From assembly GCA_922989275.2 (NCBI GenBank), contig OV277866.1, forward strand, positions 79,644,328-79,708,327: DNA of 64,000 nt. Direction: 5' to 3'. Under the pieces are notes generated by a model, which saw nothing but the letters and a program-made list of their open reading frames with translations, ran no database searches and was not told where the DNA came from. This document shows, piece by piece, positions 38,501-44,689 of this stretch (the first letter of the stretch is position 1; each line of letters starts with the position of its first letter). The stretch is from Gari tellinella. Taxonomy: Eukaryota; Mollusca; Bivalvia; Cardiida; Psammobiidae. Made by a program: the position numbers and the translations under genes.

Positions 38501-40828
38501 CGACTCGCAACCAGATGGTGCATTAAAAATAGTAATTTGTAAATATGTGTCAAACGCTTATATAAATGGTAAAGAATTAGTTTAGGATAAGAAATTCTGT
38601 TTAAAAAAATGTATTTCAATAAAAAAAAATATTGGTCTCTGGTGGGATTCGAACCCGGGGCCCGGCATTGGCGGACAGAAGGCAAAATAGGGGAAACCGC
38701 TTAGACCAATGGACCACGGAACTATCCGTTTATCTCGGATCGATTTAACGTATTTCAATGTGTAGCGGTCGAAAGTGCATACAACTTCGTAATTCGGCTC
38801 GTGTTTATGTCTGAGCCAGTGTAGAGAAGCAGCAACAACAACTATACCGTTTACTAGTCGGTATAGAAAAACGATGGAAAATATCTAAAAATCTAAGATT
38901 CGGTGACGATTCTTGAGACTTTTTTTGGACTGATCATATTTTTTTAATGTCAGAAGCCAAATAATGCCACAAATTTGCTTTTATTTGAGTATTTTATTTT
39001 ATTTTGACAAGTACACCATCCGGTTGCGAGTCCCTTTAAGGTGCATTCTACTTTACATTCAGCCAGCTTTAAGTTATCATCTGCTTAGATATACAAAATA
39101 TTTCTTATTGTATATATTCATGACTGTATAAAATGTAACTACATGTATCAGGGCTTCCATAAGTTGAACTGAAAAATCCTAAGATTTCCAAATTTGCATT
39201 TTTCAAGTGCGATTTTACGAATCGTACCTTTACCCTTTAGCCTTTTTCTTGTTTTTTTGACATGCGACTACTTAAAGCAGGCTGTAAGTAAAGCAGAATG
39301 CGCCTAAGGGCGCATTCTGCTTTACTTTCAGCCTGCTTTAAGAAACCATGTAGTGAAAAAAAATCCGGATATTTAGGAAAAATCCGGAGAAATGGCAGCC
39401 CTGATGTATGTTCTGCAGTGGAAGAATGAATTAAATGTGTGAAAATGTGTATCAATGGAGTAAAGGATTATTGTTATACATCAGTCAAATTTCAGTGGAC
39501 ATATGATGGCATACACTATACCCCTTATAGTATACACTTATAGTGTATGGAACACCAATTAGGCTCTCCTAAATGATTCATATAAAGTGTGTCATTTTTA
39601 TTGTCAAAGTTTTTAACTTTAACAGCCTAGCCAGGTGCAAATCTATATTTTCCCAAAAGATACATTCATGCACAGCTGAAACATGAAGAAAAAACATGGG
39701 TTCATGTAAGAAAAATATCATGACTTCAATGACATGACTGGTGTTCTGCTACCTTTTGACGGAGGGTCCGGCTAAAATAGGGACTGTCACTTCAGCCCAC
39801 ATAATTTCCACATAAAACCCTTTTTGGATAACAGAAATGCCTTGTATCTATTCTCTGGCACCTATGCAGTACATCAAAAGTAAAAAACAGTGCATATCTA
39901 TTGACAAACTGCCATTTTGAGGCCAAATAAGTTGGCGCTATATCTCGGGGAACTACTTTTGATAGCATTTCCGTATTTGGTGTTCCGGTCTATTTGGTGT
40001 TCTGTAACCTAATATATACTGAGCGATAAAAGTTAAGTCATGCATTAAGGATGCAAACCACGTCTTATTGGTACAATATATTACTCATATTGTATTATGA
40101 CATAAGTAACAGACTGTCATAGAGCAGAGCGCTTTAAACATCTGTGTATAGGGAGGTAACTCCCCTTGTATTGTAACTTTTTTACCAGTCATTAAGTCCT
40201 AAAGTCATGGTTCTCTCATGAAAGTTAGCAGTAATGTTTGAAAAGTAGTCGGGAACAAAAACCCAGCATTTTGGCAAATCATTCTGAAGCGCTGTGTGTA
40301 CAATTGTCAGTTGGAAAAGGTGTTTTTTTTCCAAATCACCTCCCTTTGCATTAAAACAAAGAGTAAACTTTGAACAAAAAAACTTGAAAACAAATTATTG
40401 CAACCTATGTCTCTCAATGCAGTCCCCTTAACGGTGTACCTTACTTTATATTTTGCTGTTCCATATTTCTTTGATATAGCCTTTAAGACCTACACAAAAC
40501 TGGGAAAGCTGTCTATGGGAAAATCCATGTTAAACAACTGTTTGAACTTTTTTCACTCAGTATATTACATAACGCTCTTGGAACATTGGTATATGCAAAT
40601 GAGGCTTCCCAAATCATTGTTTGTTAGGAAGTGAGTGAATATAATATTCTATAGCCCATCGAACACCTCTTGCTGTGAGCTTTAACTGGTCTCGAAACTG
40701 TTTATCACTCATATAATAATAAATCATGAAAAAATTTAAAAGCCGTCAATTTCTACATTTTAGTGCATTGTTAATATCTGTTTCAGGATAGCCTTATGTT
40801 GATGCAATATAAAGTGCGAGATTCCTGA
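17133..40828 (+). CDS. PCGF6: Polycomb group RING finger protein, PCGF6-like (10 coding exons)
   Basis: Spliced CDS: 17133-17597, 20319-20524, 24466-24791, 25660-25759, 26562-26617, 28822-28878, 34359-34464, 35824-35941, 37724-37807, 40787-40828. That is 1560 nt and 519 residues; every junction is GT/AG and phases match. Residues 1-300 are acidic, low-complexity and unlike anything I recognise. The C3HC4 RING has C313, C316, C329, H331, C334, C337, C349 and C352, followed by LDRMIQDIVYKLLP, a PCGF signature. A RAWUL ubiquitin-like domain (about 447-516) ends DSLMLMQYKV, matching the conserved last strand. PCGF proteins pair with RING1/RNF2 in the nucleus to form PRC1, which monoubiquitinates histone H2A. 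RAWUL and RING wording resemble vertebrate PCGF6 (non-canonical PRC1.6) most; PCGF1 or PCGF3 is the alternative. The N-terminal extension is longer than in vertebrate PCGF6 (about 350 residues in all). Confidence 0.85.
17979..18118. repeat. 140-bp palindrome
   Basis: TTTTTTCAGTGTAAGAT on the left is mirrored by ATCTTACACTGAAAAAA on the right. The centre is the perfect hairpin TTCACGAGTGGCTTCGCCACTCGTGAA. Lies in intron 1 of the PCGF6-like gene. Confidence 0.8.
18133..18592. mobile_element. Family A MITE followed by family B MITE
   Basis: A: about 18133-18385 (TTTAACACTTTGCTCCATAG, hairpin near 18217). B: about 18390-18592 (hairpin GAATAGTCTTTTCGAGACGATTC, right end CTTATCTGAAGCCC). Confidence 0.6.
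18685..18833. repeat. 149-bp near-perfect palindrome
   Basis: Arms of about 65-70 bp begin AATCAAGCACGGCTTCTGGT and end with the inverse ACCAGAAGCCGTGCTTGATT. The centre is GGAATCGAGCTTTAGCGAGATTCC. Only a few mismatches were seen, so it is recent or maintained. No target duplication is obvious. Confidence 0.85.
18834..20318. other. Intron 1 remainder, nothing recognised
   Basis: No repeat family used here and no credible frame. It may hold diverged elements that cannot be seen without a library. Confidence 0.3.
20319..20524 (+). CDS. PCGF6: PCGF6-like coding exon 2 (residues 156-223)
   Basis: Acceptor TTATAGTTACAG, donor GATAG|GTATGT. Encodes a Ser/Glu/Asp-rich stretch (HDSGESEQSDASDGYMS). 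Phase 0 in, phase 2 out, which fits both neighbours. Confidence 0.75.
20532..20788. mobile_element. Family C MITE
   Basis: Begins TTAACCCTTCACTC and ends GGGTTCAAAGGGTTAA. Central hairpin GAGGGCTCCTAGGAGCCCTC with GATCAGA arms. It starts about 8 bases after the exon 2 donor. Confidence 0.75.
20788..21112. mobile_element. Family A MITE with a short family K insert
   Basis: A arms (TTACTCCGTAAATACACC; right hairpin arm to about 21110) flank CTCACATAACTACCCC...GTCAGAT (about 20898-20978). CCTAT is present on both sides of the insert. Confidence 0.55.
21113..21490. other. Intron, nothing recognised
   Basis: AT-rich sequence with no gene or repeat family identified. Confidence 0.3.
21490..21740. 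mobile_element. Family A MITE
   Basis: Hairpin GCAGAATGGGC/GCACATTCTGCTG; right end ATGGGGTAAAGGGTTAA at about 21724-21740. Confidence 0.6.
21841..23121 (+). mobile_element. Helentron-like element with tandem core (H2)
   Basis: Hairpin AGCTCACCTGGCAC/GTGCCAAGGTGAGCT, GTCCGTCGTCGTCCGTCGTC, then about six units of 145-160 bp containing ACATGGCCGCCAGTGGGTGG. It ends GGTGAGCGATTTAGGGCC-GCATGCGGCTCTTGTT. Inserted between T residues in the family A host. Confidence 0.7.
23253..24378. mobile_element. hAT-like element, 5-bp duplication AACCT
   Basis: 1126 bp, ends CAGGGCTCGAACTT and AAGTTCATGCCCTG, with AACCT at 23248-23252 and 24379-24383. Internal frames (for example 23585-23845) show no transposase motif I recognise. 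Probably non-autonomous. Confidence 0.75.
24466..24791 (+). CDS. PCGF6: PCGF6-like coding exon 3, first half of RING
   Basis: Encodes a basic patch (MTRNRPMRRK), a predicted helix (LDKLEKSKQVAAKW) and the first RING ligands in TCGLC and ECMH. The acceptor is a tandem TAGCAG, so the exon may start at 24466 or 24469, adding or dropping one Ser. Donor ACCT|GTAAGT. Confidence 0.9.
24773..24936 (+). repeat. 22-bp duplication of the exon 3 end and its donor
   Basis: ACTGAGTGTATGCACACCTGTA occurs at 24773-24794, across the exon 3 end, and again at 24915-24936. About 120 bases with repeated CGTACCCAAACCAAAT lie between. Read-through from the first donor meets a stop at the second copy, so the second donor could only give a truncated product. 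Confidence 0.7.
24980..25192. mobile_element. Family E MITE
   Basis: TA-flanked, left end CAGTAAGACCTCTCTATTA, hairpin AGCTTCCTTAGGAGC... The right end is slightly decayed (TTTTATTGTA). Confidence 0.65.
25200..25305. mobile_element. Family B MITE fragment
   Basis: AAACCCTATGTTGTCACTACTC with the inverted TGAGTAGTAACACCA and a decayed hairpin loop. Confidence 0.5.
25660..25759 (+). CDS. PCGF6: PCGF6-like coding exon 4, second half of RING
   Basis: Acceptor TTCCTCTTAG, donor ATAAG|GTAAGC. Encodes CKNCIVLHCMN and CPVCSILIHPTDPFVNI, completing the C3HC4 RING. Confidence 0.93.
25813..26170. mobile_element. Two partial family A MITEs
   Basis: Copy at about 25815-25985 with hairpin GCAGGATGTGCC/AGTCACATTTTGC. 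A second at about 26007-26170 (TATCCCATTACCCCATAGC ... TTTATGGGCTAATGGGATAA) has lost its hairpin. Confidence 0.5.
26196..26549. mobile_element. Family K element
   Basis: CTCACATAACTACCCCTG, TAGCGAACAACGATGACG and TGACGTCAC inside, ending GACAGATCCTATAT. The inner arms GATGTTTAAGACAA/TTGTCTTAAACATC are inverted. Related copies are at about 20898-20978 and 37868-38172. Confidence 0.6.
26562..26617 (+). CDS. PCGF6: PCGF6-like coding exon 5
   Basis: Encodes LDRMIQDIVYKLLPNVAE, the conserved PCGF helix just after the RING. Acceptor ACTTTATCTAG, donor GAAA|GTAAGT. A family K element ends about 13 bases upstream of the exon. Confidence 0.93.
26648..27162. mobile_element. hAT-like element, 5-bp duplication GCATA
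   Basis: 515 bp, ends CAGGGGTGTAAAATTCTACT and TTTTTTACACCCCTG, with GCATA at 26643-26647 and 27163-27167. The inner palindrome around 26950-27100 (ACCAGTGTTTTATC and inverse) is a second fold. Confidence 0.75.
27228..28262 (+). mobile_element. Helentron-like element with tandem core (H7) and nested family E
   Basis: Starts with the hairpin ACCAGGTTTTCAACGAAAAACCTGGT, ends CTTTGAAAACCTGGTTTTG. The core is about five diverged units with ACCAAACTTTGTATTTAG and TTACTGAAAATAGAAAAAC. A family E MITE (27777-27965, TA at left, right end decayed) sits inside. Confidence 0.6.
28380..28762. mobile_element. Family A fragment joined to family B MITE
   Basis: The A arm (GCAGGTTGAAAG.. near 28470) passes directly into B (CCAGATAAGGGGGTATTTC to CCTTTATCTGGAGC). 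The B hairpin is GAATAGTCTCAAAGAGACGATTC. Confidence 0.55.
28822..28878 (+). CDS. PCGF6: PCGF6-like coding exon 6
   Basis: Acceptor TTGTATTTCAG, donor AAAG|GTACTA. Encodes EMERIKAFYDEHPEVEPK, which continues the post-RING segment as in other PCGF proteins (E-x-x-R-x-x-x-FY). Confidence 0.92.
28895..29215. mobile_element. Family A remnant followed by family C half
   Basis: A lacks its hairpin (28897-29068). C keeps only the right half (GATCAGGATCTACACTGTTTG to GGAGGAAAGGGTTAA). Confidence 0.5.
29636..30996 (+). mobile_element. Helentron-like element H3
   Basis: Hairpin AGCTCACCTGAGCTAGCTCAGGGTGAGCT, GTCCGTCGTCCGTCGTG, about six tandem units of roughly 155 bp (ACACTCTAGAGGCCACA), end hairpin AGGGCCTTCAGGCCCT then CTTGTTT. 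Confidence 0.7.
31020..33908 (+). mobile_element. Helentron-like element H4 interrupted by H5
   Basis: Starts AGCTCACCTGAGCCATAGGC, ends TGACCCTCTGGGTCTCTTGTT. Tandem units (TTTAAAAATCTTCT, TGGCCCCGCCC) of about 160-165 bp continue on both sides of H5, so H5 inserted later at a T run. Confidence 0.65.
31438..32745 (+). mobile_element. Helentron-like element H5, itself carrying a family A fragment
   Basis: Hairpin AGCTCACCTGAGCCAAAGGC with its inverse, three GTCGTC-type runs, end GGGCCATGGCCCTCTTGT. A piece of family A (about 32352-32524) lies inside. ATGCCCCTGCAGTTGGGGCAT at 32131-32151 is another hairpin common in bivalve repeats. Confidence 0.6.
34064..34306. mobile_element. Family A MITE
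   Basis: TTTAACCCATTACCCTATAGC to TTATGGGGTGATGGGTTA. The hairpin is partly deleted (GCTGAAGGCACATTCTGC). Confidence 0.6.
34359..34464 (+). CDS. PCGF6: PCGF6-like coding exon 7, linker
   Basis: Acceptor TTTCTTCAG, donor GAAGG|GTAGGT. Encodes a charged, Pro/Lys/Ser-rich linker between RING and RAWUL. The phases fit exactly; the sequence itself is not conserved enough to recognise alone. Confidence 0.8.
34621..34855. mobile_element. Family C MITE
   Basis: GAACCCTAGTCATGCATA to GGGAGGAAAGGGT, central GATTTAAGAAACCCTCTGATC. A remnant of A surrounds it on both sides. Confidence 0.55.
34970..35222. mobile_element. Family A MITE with perfect hairpin
   Basis: AACCCTTTACCCCATAGCC to ATTGGGGAAAGGGTTAA. 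Hairpin GCAGAATGCGCCTTAAGGCGCATTCTGC at 35041-35068, with longer arms either side. Confidence 0.75.
35240..35735. mobile_element. Family A host split by family C at its loop TTAA
   Basis: A runs from about 35249 to 35732. The C element 35413-35645 sits exactly in the central TTAA of the GCGCC-TTAA-GGCGC loop. The left copy is TTAA (35409-35412); the right has mutated to TAAA (35646-35649). Confidence 0.8.
35824..35941 (+). CDS. PCGF6: PCGF6-like coding exon 8, start of RAWUL
   Basis: Acceptor TTTTTCAAG, donor CACAG|GTAAGT. Encodes DLEKKFIRVTSRATVAHV and YLKKKLNL, matching the first strands and helix of the PCGF RAWUL domain. Confidence 0.9.
35965..36165. mobile_element. Family B MITE
   Basis: AGATAAGAGGGAGTTATC at the left, CTCTTATCTGGAGCCCTG at the right, perfect GAATCGTCTCTCCGAGACGATTC hairpin. 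Confidence 0.7.
36180..36655. mobile_element. Family A MITE with a nested TIR element
   Basis: A arms flank about 36350-36571, bounded by GAGCTGTGCCATGA and TCATGGCATGGCTC with ATAT on each side. Confidence 0.55.
36890..37135. mobile_element. Family A MITE
   Basis: TTTAACCCTGTACCCCATAGC to GGGCAAGGGGTTAA, hairpin CAGAATGTGCCTTAAGGCACATTCTG. Confidence 0.75.
37417..37628. mobile_element. Family E MITE
   Basis: TA on both sides; ends CAGTATAACCTCTCTATTA and GAGAGGGTTTACTG. Central AAGTTCCTAAAGGAGCTTTT hairpin with AAGCAAGGAGACAG arms. Confidence 0.75.
37724..37807 (+). CDS. PCGF6: PCGF6-like coding exon 9, RAWUL
   Basis: Acceptor TACATACAG, donor GTCAG|GTAGGG. Encodes VKLFCCGDIVDDNSCTLGNI, the second RAWUL half. 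Phase 0 on both sides. Confidence 0.9.
37868..38172. mobile_element. Family K element
   Basis: CAAACAATTACCCCTGTTTTC, TAGCGAACAACAATC and GACAGATCTTATAT. Starts about 60 bases after the exon 9 donor. Confidence 0.55.
38222..38461. mobile_element. Family C MITE, TTAA duplication
   Basis: CCCTTTGCACCCTAATCCCG to GGGAGGAAAGGG, TTAA at 38218-38221 and 38462-38465. Perfect hairpin AGAGGGCTCCTAGGAGCCCTCT. Confidence 0.85.
38499..39035. mobile_element. 537-bp TTAA element with a pol III-like unit inside
   Basis: Ends AGCGACTCGCAACCAGATGG and, inverted, AGGGACTCGCAACCGGATGG, with TTAA at 38495-38498 and 39036-39039. The tRNA-like unit at 38625-38730 lies inside. Confidence 0.75.
38625..38730 (-). 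ncRNA. tRNA-derived pol III unit (SINE head)
   Basis: Read on the minus strand: GTTCCGTGGTCCATTGGTC resembles an A box, GGTTCGAATCC (38645-38655) is a perfect B box, and T9 follows at about 38627-38635. The stems do not fold as a functional tRNA (acceptor and T arm fail to pair), so it is tRNA-derived rather than a tRNA gene. Confidence 0.45.
39149..39403. mobile_element. Family G MITE, 6-bp duplication ATGTAT
   Basis: 255 bp, ends CAGGGCTTCCAT and ATGGCAGCCCTG, ATGTAT at 39143-39148 and 39404-39409. Core hairpin GCAGAATGCGCC as in family A. Confidence 0.8.
39476..40786. other. Last intron of the PCGF6-like gene, nothing recognised
   Basis: AT-rich, no known repeat family. The open frame at 40398-40634 has no recognisable domain and lies wholly inside the intron. 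Confidence 0.35.
40787..40828 (+). CDS. PCGF6: PCGF6-like last coding exon (13 codons and stop)
   Basis: Acceptor AATATCTGTTTCAG, phase 0, encodes DSLMLMQYKVRDS then TGA. The DxLxLxxY pattern matches the last RAWUL strand, which makes a chance hit unlikely despite the short length. Confidence 0.8.
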   Translation, partial: DSLMLMQYKVRDS

Positions 40829-40974
40829 TGGCTGGATTGTGTATTGTGGTACAAGGTGAACTGAGAGAGGTGTTTGATCTCATGATATAGATCACAGGGG
40901 TTGGACACCCAAATGTCTAGACCTGTAGCCCGTCTTCCGAAAAGTCATATGAAAAACAATGGTCATAAGTCAAA

Positions 40975-41095
40975 ACTTAAGAAAAAATATAATTTCCCTT
41001 TTCTCCTTCTAATTCTGTCTTGTAACAACTATTTAGAATCGTCTTGAAAAGATGATTCCAACGAGATGTCACAAGACAAGATTAGATGGAGAAAT
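40975..41095. repeat. Variant hairpin in the PCGF6-like 3' region
   Basis: TCTAATTCTGTCTTGTAACA is mirrored by TGTCACAAGACAAGATTAGA; loop GAATCGTCTTGAAAAGATGATTC resembles the family B core. The ends differ from B. Confidence 0.5.
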
Positions 41096-41101
41096 AATAA
41101 A
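41096..41101 (+). terminator. Candidate polyadenylation signal AATAAA
   Basis: AATAAA lies 268 bases after the PCGF6-like stop codon. Other AATAAA matches follow further downstream; the site actually used cannot be told from sequence. Confidence 0.3.
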
Positions 41102-41483
41102 TAACTAAGAATATTAGAAACTGACTTACGACAATGTTTGTCGTATGACGTTTTATAAACGGGCCCCTGCAGCTAAGATTAATAATGAAACTCACCTGAA
41201 GGGTGCTTTGATTTCATTACATCAATGGGACAAATCATTTTGAACCTAGGTCTAGTTTATTGTCATCAGGGATAAAAAGTTTATTTGTAAACTTTATTTC
41301 AAAATAGAGTCAAACTAAGGTCCGCTTGAACAGTATGGAGCCTGATGAGACACTGTTTGCAAAGGTTATTGTGGTTTTACTTATAGCTGGTTTAGAGTAA
41401 CTGAAGCTTATAGAAAATAAATGTAGAGATATTCTATGAACTTTCAGTATAACTTCATCTTATCCTGAAGCAATCTATACATA

Positions 41484-41977
41484 CAGGACTCCAGATAAGT
41501 GGGGTATTTCAAAAACTAAAATATTAATTTCTGCTTAAACCCTATGGTGTTACTACTCATTAGAATCGTCTCGGAGAGATGATTCTAATGAGTAGTAACA
41601 TCATAGGATTTGATGCTAAAATAAGAGAGACAATGTTGGATTTGTGCAGTTTACTCCCTCTTATCTGGAGCCCTGGTGCTCCTCCCTACAACGATTCCCT
41701 CCTTACAAAAATGCTTGCTGTCGTTTCACTACTGCAGTTTCATCTGCTTAAATTCGTTATATGCTGTTTTTATTCAAAGTTAAATATTAGGGGACATTTT
41801 GACAGAAGCAATACAATGACAAGTGACAAACAGCTTGAATTTAGATCAAACGCTGTGCGTCTAATCTGGATTCAAGCTGTTTGCAAATGTAAGTCAAGTA
41901 TTAATGTTCCCTCCCTATTACAACTCCCTCCGCATTGTCATTGTCTCCCAATGCGTGTTTGTCAAGAGGGAGTACTG
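41484..41977. mobile_element. Family B MITE abutting family F MITE
   Basis: B at 41484-41675 with GAATCGTCTCGGAGAGATGATTC loop. F follows directly (CTCCTCCCTACAACG to GAGGGAGTACTGTA), with the AACAGCTTGAATTTAGATCA hairpin. The 143-codon open frame over 41579-42010 spans both and is an artefact. Confidence 0.6.
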
Positions 41978-41998
41978 TACTGGTTTTGTCGAGATACC

Positions 41999-42388
41999 CA
42001 TGCTGTTTAAAAATTGACCAATGAGCACAATGCTGTTTAAAAATTGACCAATGAGCACAATGCTGTTTAAAAATTGACCAATGAGCACAATGCTATTTTA
42101 ATATTGACCAATGAGCACAATGCTGTTTAAAAATTGACCAATGAGCACAATGCTGTTTAAAAATTGACCAATGAGCACAATGCTGTTTAAAAATTGACCA
42201 ATGAGCACAATGCTATTTTAATATTGACCAATGAGCACAATGCTGTTTAAATATTGACCAATGAGCACAATGCTGTTTAAATATTGACCAATGAGCACAA
42301 TGCTGTTTAAATATTGACCAATGAGCACAATGCTGTTTAAAAATTGACCAATGAGCGAAATGCTGTTTAAAAATTGACCAATGAGTAC
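41999..42388. repeat. 30-bp CCAAT minisatellite, about 13 units
   Basis: The unit contains TGCTGTTTAAAAATTGACCA followed by ATGAGCACAA. Three variants (AAAAATT, TTTAATATT, AAATATT) come in the order aaab-aaab-ccc-a-a. That implies a 120-bp higher-order unit duplicated once. Each unit carries one CCAAT. Open frames reflect the multiple-of-three period. Confidence 0.9.
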
Positions 42389-42606
42389 AGGGTCCATGCT
42401 TATAAAGCTTTTTAGTTGAATCTGAAGTTGTTCTCAAGCATTTGATTGGTCAGATTTGTGCCTGGGCTCAAATCTGACCAATCAAATGCTTGAGAATGAA
42501 CTCAGACTCAGATTGGTCAGATTTGAGCCCAGGCACAAATCTGACCAATCAAATGCTTGAGAATGAACTCAGACTTAACTCAAACGCTGTATAAGCATGG
42601 AACCAG
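42388..42606. repeat. Foldback with repeated TGATTGGTCAGATT arms
   Basis: GGTCCATGCTTATA on the left and TATAAGCATGGAACC on the right are inverted. Inside, CAAGCATTTGATTGGTCAGA and its inverse occur in an alternating arrangement, with the loop GTGCCTGGGCTC present in both orientations. A remnant is near 47975-48050. Confidence 0.75.
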
Positions 42607-42830
42607 GTCTGACCTGTATTTGCAGAAAATTTTCTTTAGTTATTGTCCTCTTTTCGTTCATTTATAATTTATATAATTTGCAATATGAGCTTGTTAAGCT
42701 TAGTATCGATGTTGTCACTTACTTGTAAAAGTGCTTCTTGTTTTGTTTATTCGCAGTAAAAGATTGATAATATAAATCATGGTGTTTATCATTAGTGTGT
42801 GTTTCAGTAATGTAATGTTGGTTCTTCCTG
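42607..42830. other. Intergenic, nothing recognised
   Basis: AT-rich single-copy-looking sequence between the foldback and the first of two family C elements. Confidence 0.3.
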
Positions 42831-43302
42831 TTTAACCCTTTGAACCCAAACAGTGCACCTGTGAAGAATACGCATGTCTTTTACAAACAAGAGTACCTGT
42901 GAAGAATACACTTGTCTTTTACAAACAGTGTAAACCTGGACCAGAAGACTTCTATAGGAGACATTTGCTCAGGATCTACACTGTTTGCATAGGACAAGTA
43001 TACTCTTTAAATGTACACTGTTTAGCAATTAGGAGTCGCTAGGGTTAAATGCTTAACACATTCAACCCAAGTGAGAGTATACTTGTCTTTTATAAACATT
43101 GTCCCTATAAAGAGTACATTTTTCCAATACAAACAGTGTAGATCCAGATGAGAGGGCTCCTGCAGGAGCCCTCTGATCAGGGTCTGCACTGTTTGCCGAT
43201 TGCAATATATTGCAGAAATCATCCCTTATTTGTCATTAATGGACTAAACCTAATTGGAAAATGGAACTTTCCATTAAAAGTTTCAGGGGTGAATGAGTTA
43301 AA
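42830..43302. mobile_element. Two family C MITEs in tandem
   Basis: First about 42832-43050 (AACCCTTTGAACCCAAACAG ... CTAGGGTTAAATGCTTAA). Second about 43050-43302 with hairpin GAGGGCTCCTGCAGGAGCCCTC. Confidence 0.65.
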
Positions 43303-43965
43303 GGCACAATCCCGCTACAATTGGTGTTTAAAACGCGCAATTTCTTATATGTGTGCATTTTCTATGTATTAAAACTAAGTGAAATCGAGTGTAAGAAGCC
43401 TGACATATGCACCCACTTCGTAAAGAATCCTACCTTAATGTGTCAAAATCTTATCGTGGTGGTTTACATTATAAGCGGGTTTGTTTACAAATAAGATTAC
43501 GGGCTGGTTCCGAGAACTTTCGAACGATTGCATAAAGGTCACGTGATTGATTCGGCCGCGACAATGTGTATACATTACATCAGTTTAGCGGCCAAACTTA
43601 AAGGGAGTTGTCTCTCTTTGATTGTAAAACACTCGACTTGTTGTATAGAATTATGCAAATGAGCTTTACCGAGTATGTCCGTAAATTTTCGTCGCTATTC
43701 AAAAATAAACAAACTTGATTACTTGTTTCCACAAATTTCACTGTTGGTTAGCAATATTGCTTCAAATATCACCACGTATTATTTCTTTTTATATGGAACG
43801 CTTACGATAGTGACATAAATTTCATGTTAGAAAAATGTTCGATTCTGATTTATGTGGTAGATTCTAAGAAATATAGTGATCATAAATAAAGTCGAGTTTC
43901 CATAATCCCTTATAGTGTTGAATTGTCGTCTGCTTCATATATATTGTCTGCGAAAATATATAACG
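43303..43965. other. Intergenic, no gene recognised
   Basis: Begins AAGGCACAATCCCGCTACA. No open frame of note and no repeat family I could name. Confidence 0.3.
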
Positions 43966-43966
43966 G

Positions 43967-44050
43967 GCGCATTCTGCTTTACTTTCACCCTACTTTAATT
44001 GGTCACCTGTCTTTAAAACTAGAACCAGGTTATGGGGTAATTGGTTAAAG
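43967..44050. mobile_element. Family A MITE right-half fragment
   Basis: GGGCGCATTCTGCTTTACTT to TATGGGGTAATTGGTTAA. Confidence 0.5.
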
Positions 44051-44157
44051 CAGACAGAATAAATAAATATATCGTTAGGATGTAAATTAATCTTTACAGT
44101 ATTTATACATAATGTGCAAGTGAGCTTGCCCTTTTGAAATTGAATTCCTTGGGGTTA

Positions 44158-44403
44158 CAGTGGAGAATCTGTTATTCTTTCCCAATAAACGCGTTTACGC
44201 TAAAACTATTATTTGCAGTGCAAACAGTTTGGATCCAGATCAGACGCCAGGTAACCCGGCGTCTGATCAGGCTCCAAACTGTTTGCCACCAAGATAAACA
44301 TGAATTATAAGAATTGTCCAAAAGTTGTACTTTTCTACGTTTTAGTGCTTTGCGTTTGCGTACGTTTGCGTTTAAACGGGAAAGAATAACAGATTCTCCA
44401 CTG
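44158..44403. mobile_element. Family D MITE
   Basis: TA both sides; ends CAGTGGAGAATCTGTTATTC and GAATAACAGATTCTCCACTG. Hairpin CAGACGCCAGGTAACCCGGCGTCTG. Confidence 0.85.
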
Positions 44404-44404
44404 T

Positions 44405-44660
44405 ACGAGTTAACCTACAATGTATTACTCCATATCTTATTTCTAGTTTTGTAGATACATGTAGGTGAACACTTAAAGCAGAATGCGCCTTAAGGCATAA
44501 TCTGCTTTACTTTCAGCCTGCTTTAAGCTACCATCTACTACAATATAAAAATATTTCTTATCATACATAGGCATGACTGTATGAATTGGAACTGTTTTGT
44601 TCAATACAGGAAGAAATTATAGGCGTAAAAAGGTGTATTTATGGGGTAATGGGTTAATTA
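44405..44660. mobile_element. Family A MITE, hairpin partly deleted
   Basis: AGTTAACCTACAATGTATTACTC to TATGGGGTAATGGGTTAA. AAAGCAGAATGCGCC lacks the GTTGAAAG arm on the left. Confidence 0.6.
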
Positions 44661-44689
44661 AACGACGACTCCATACATTACCCAGTGGG

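Larger units (their letters stand above)
38172..39475. mobile_element. Family A host with three independent nested insertions
   Basis: The A sequence (GTAGCCTGTTTCTAGTTTTG to ATGGAGTAAAGG) is split by C (38222-38461) at the TTAA of CACTTAAAG, by a 537-bp TTAA element (38499-39035) in the hairpin loop, and by G (39149-39403) in the right arm. Each insertion has its own intact target duplication. Confidence 0.8.

Noticed and set aside
38625..38730. Functional tRNA gene
   Set aside because: B box is good but acceptor and T stems do not pair; more likely a SINE head.
41579..42010. 143-codon plus-strand open frame
   Set aside because: Spans the family B hairpin, a family F element and the first CCAAT minisatellite unit; no domain.
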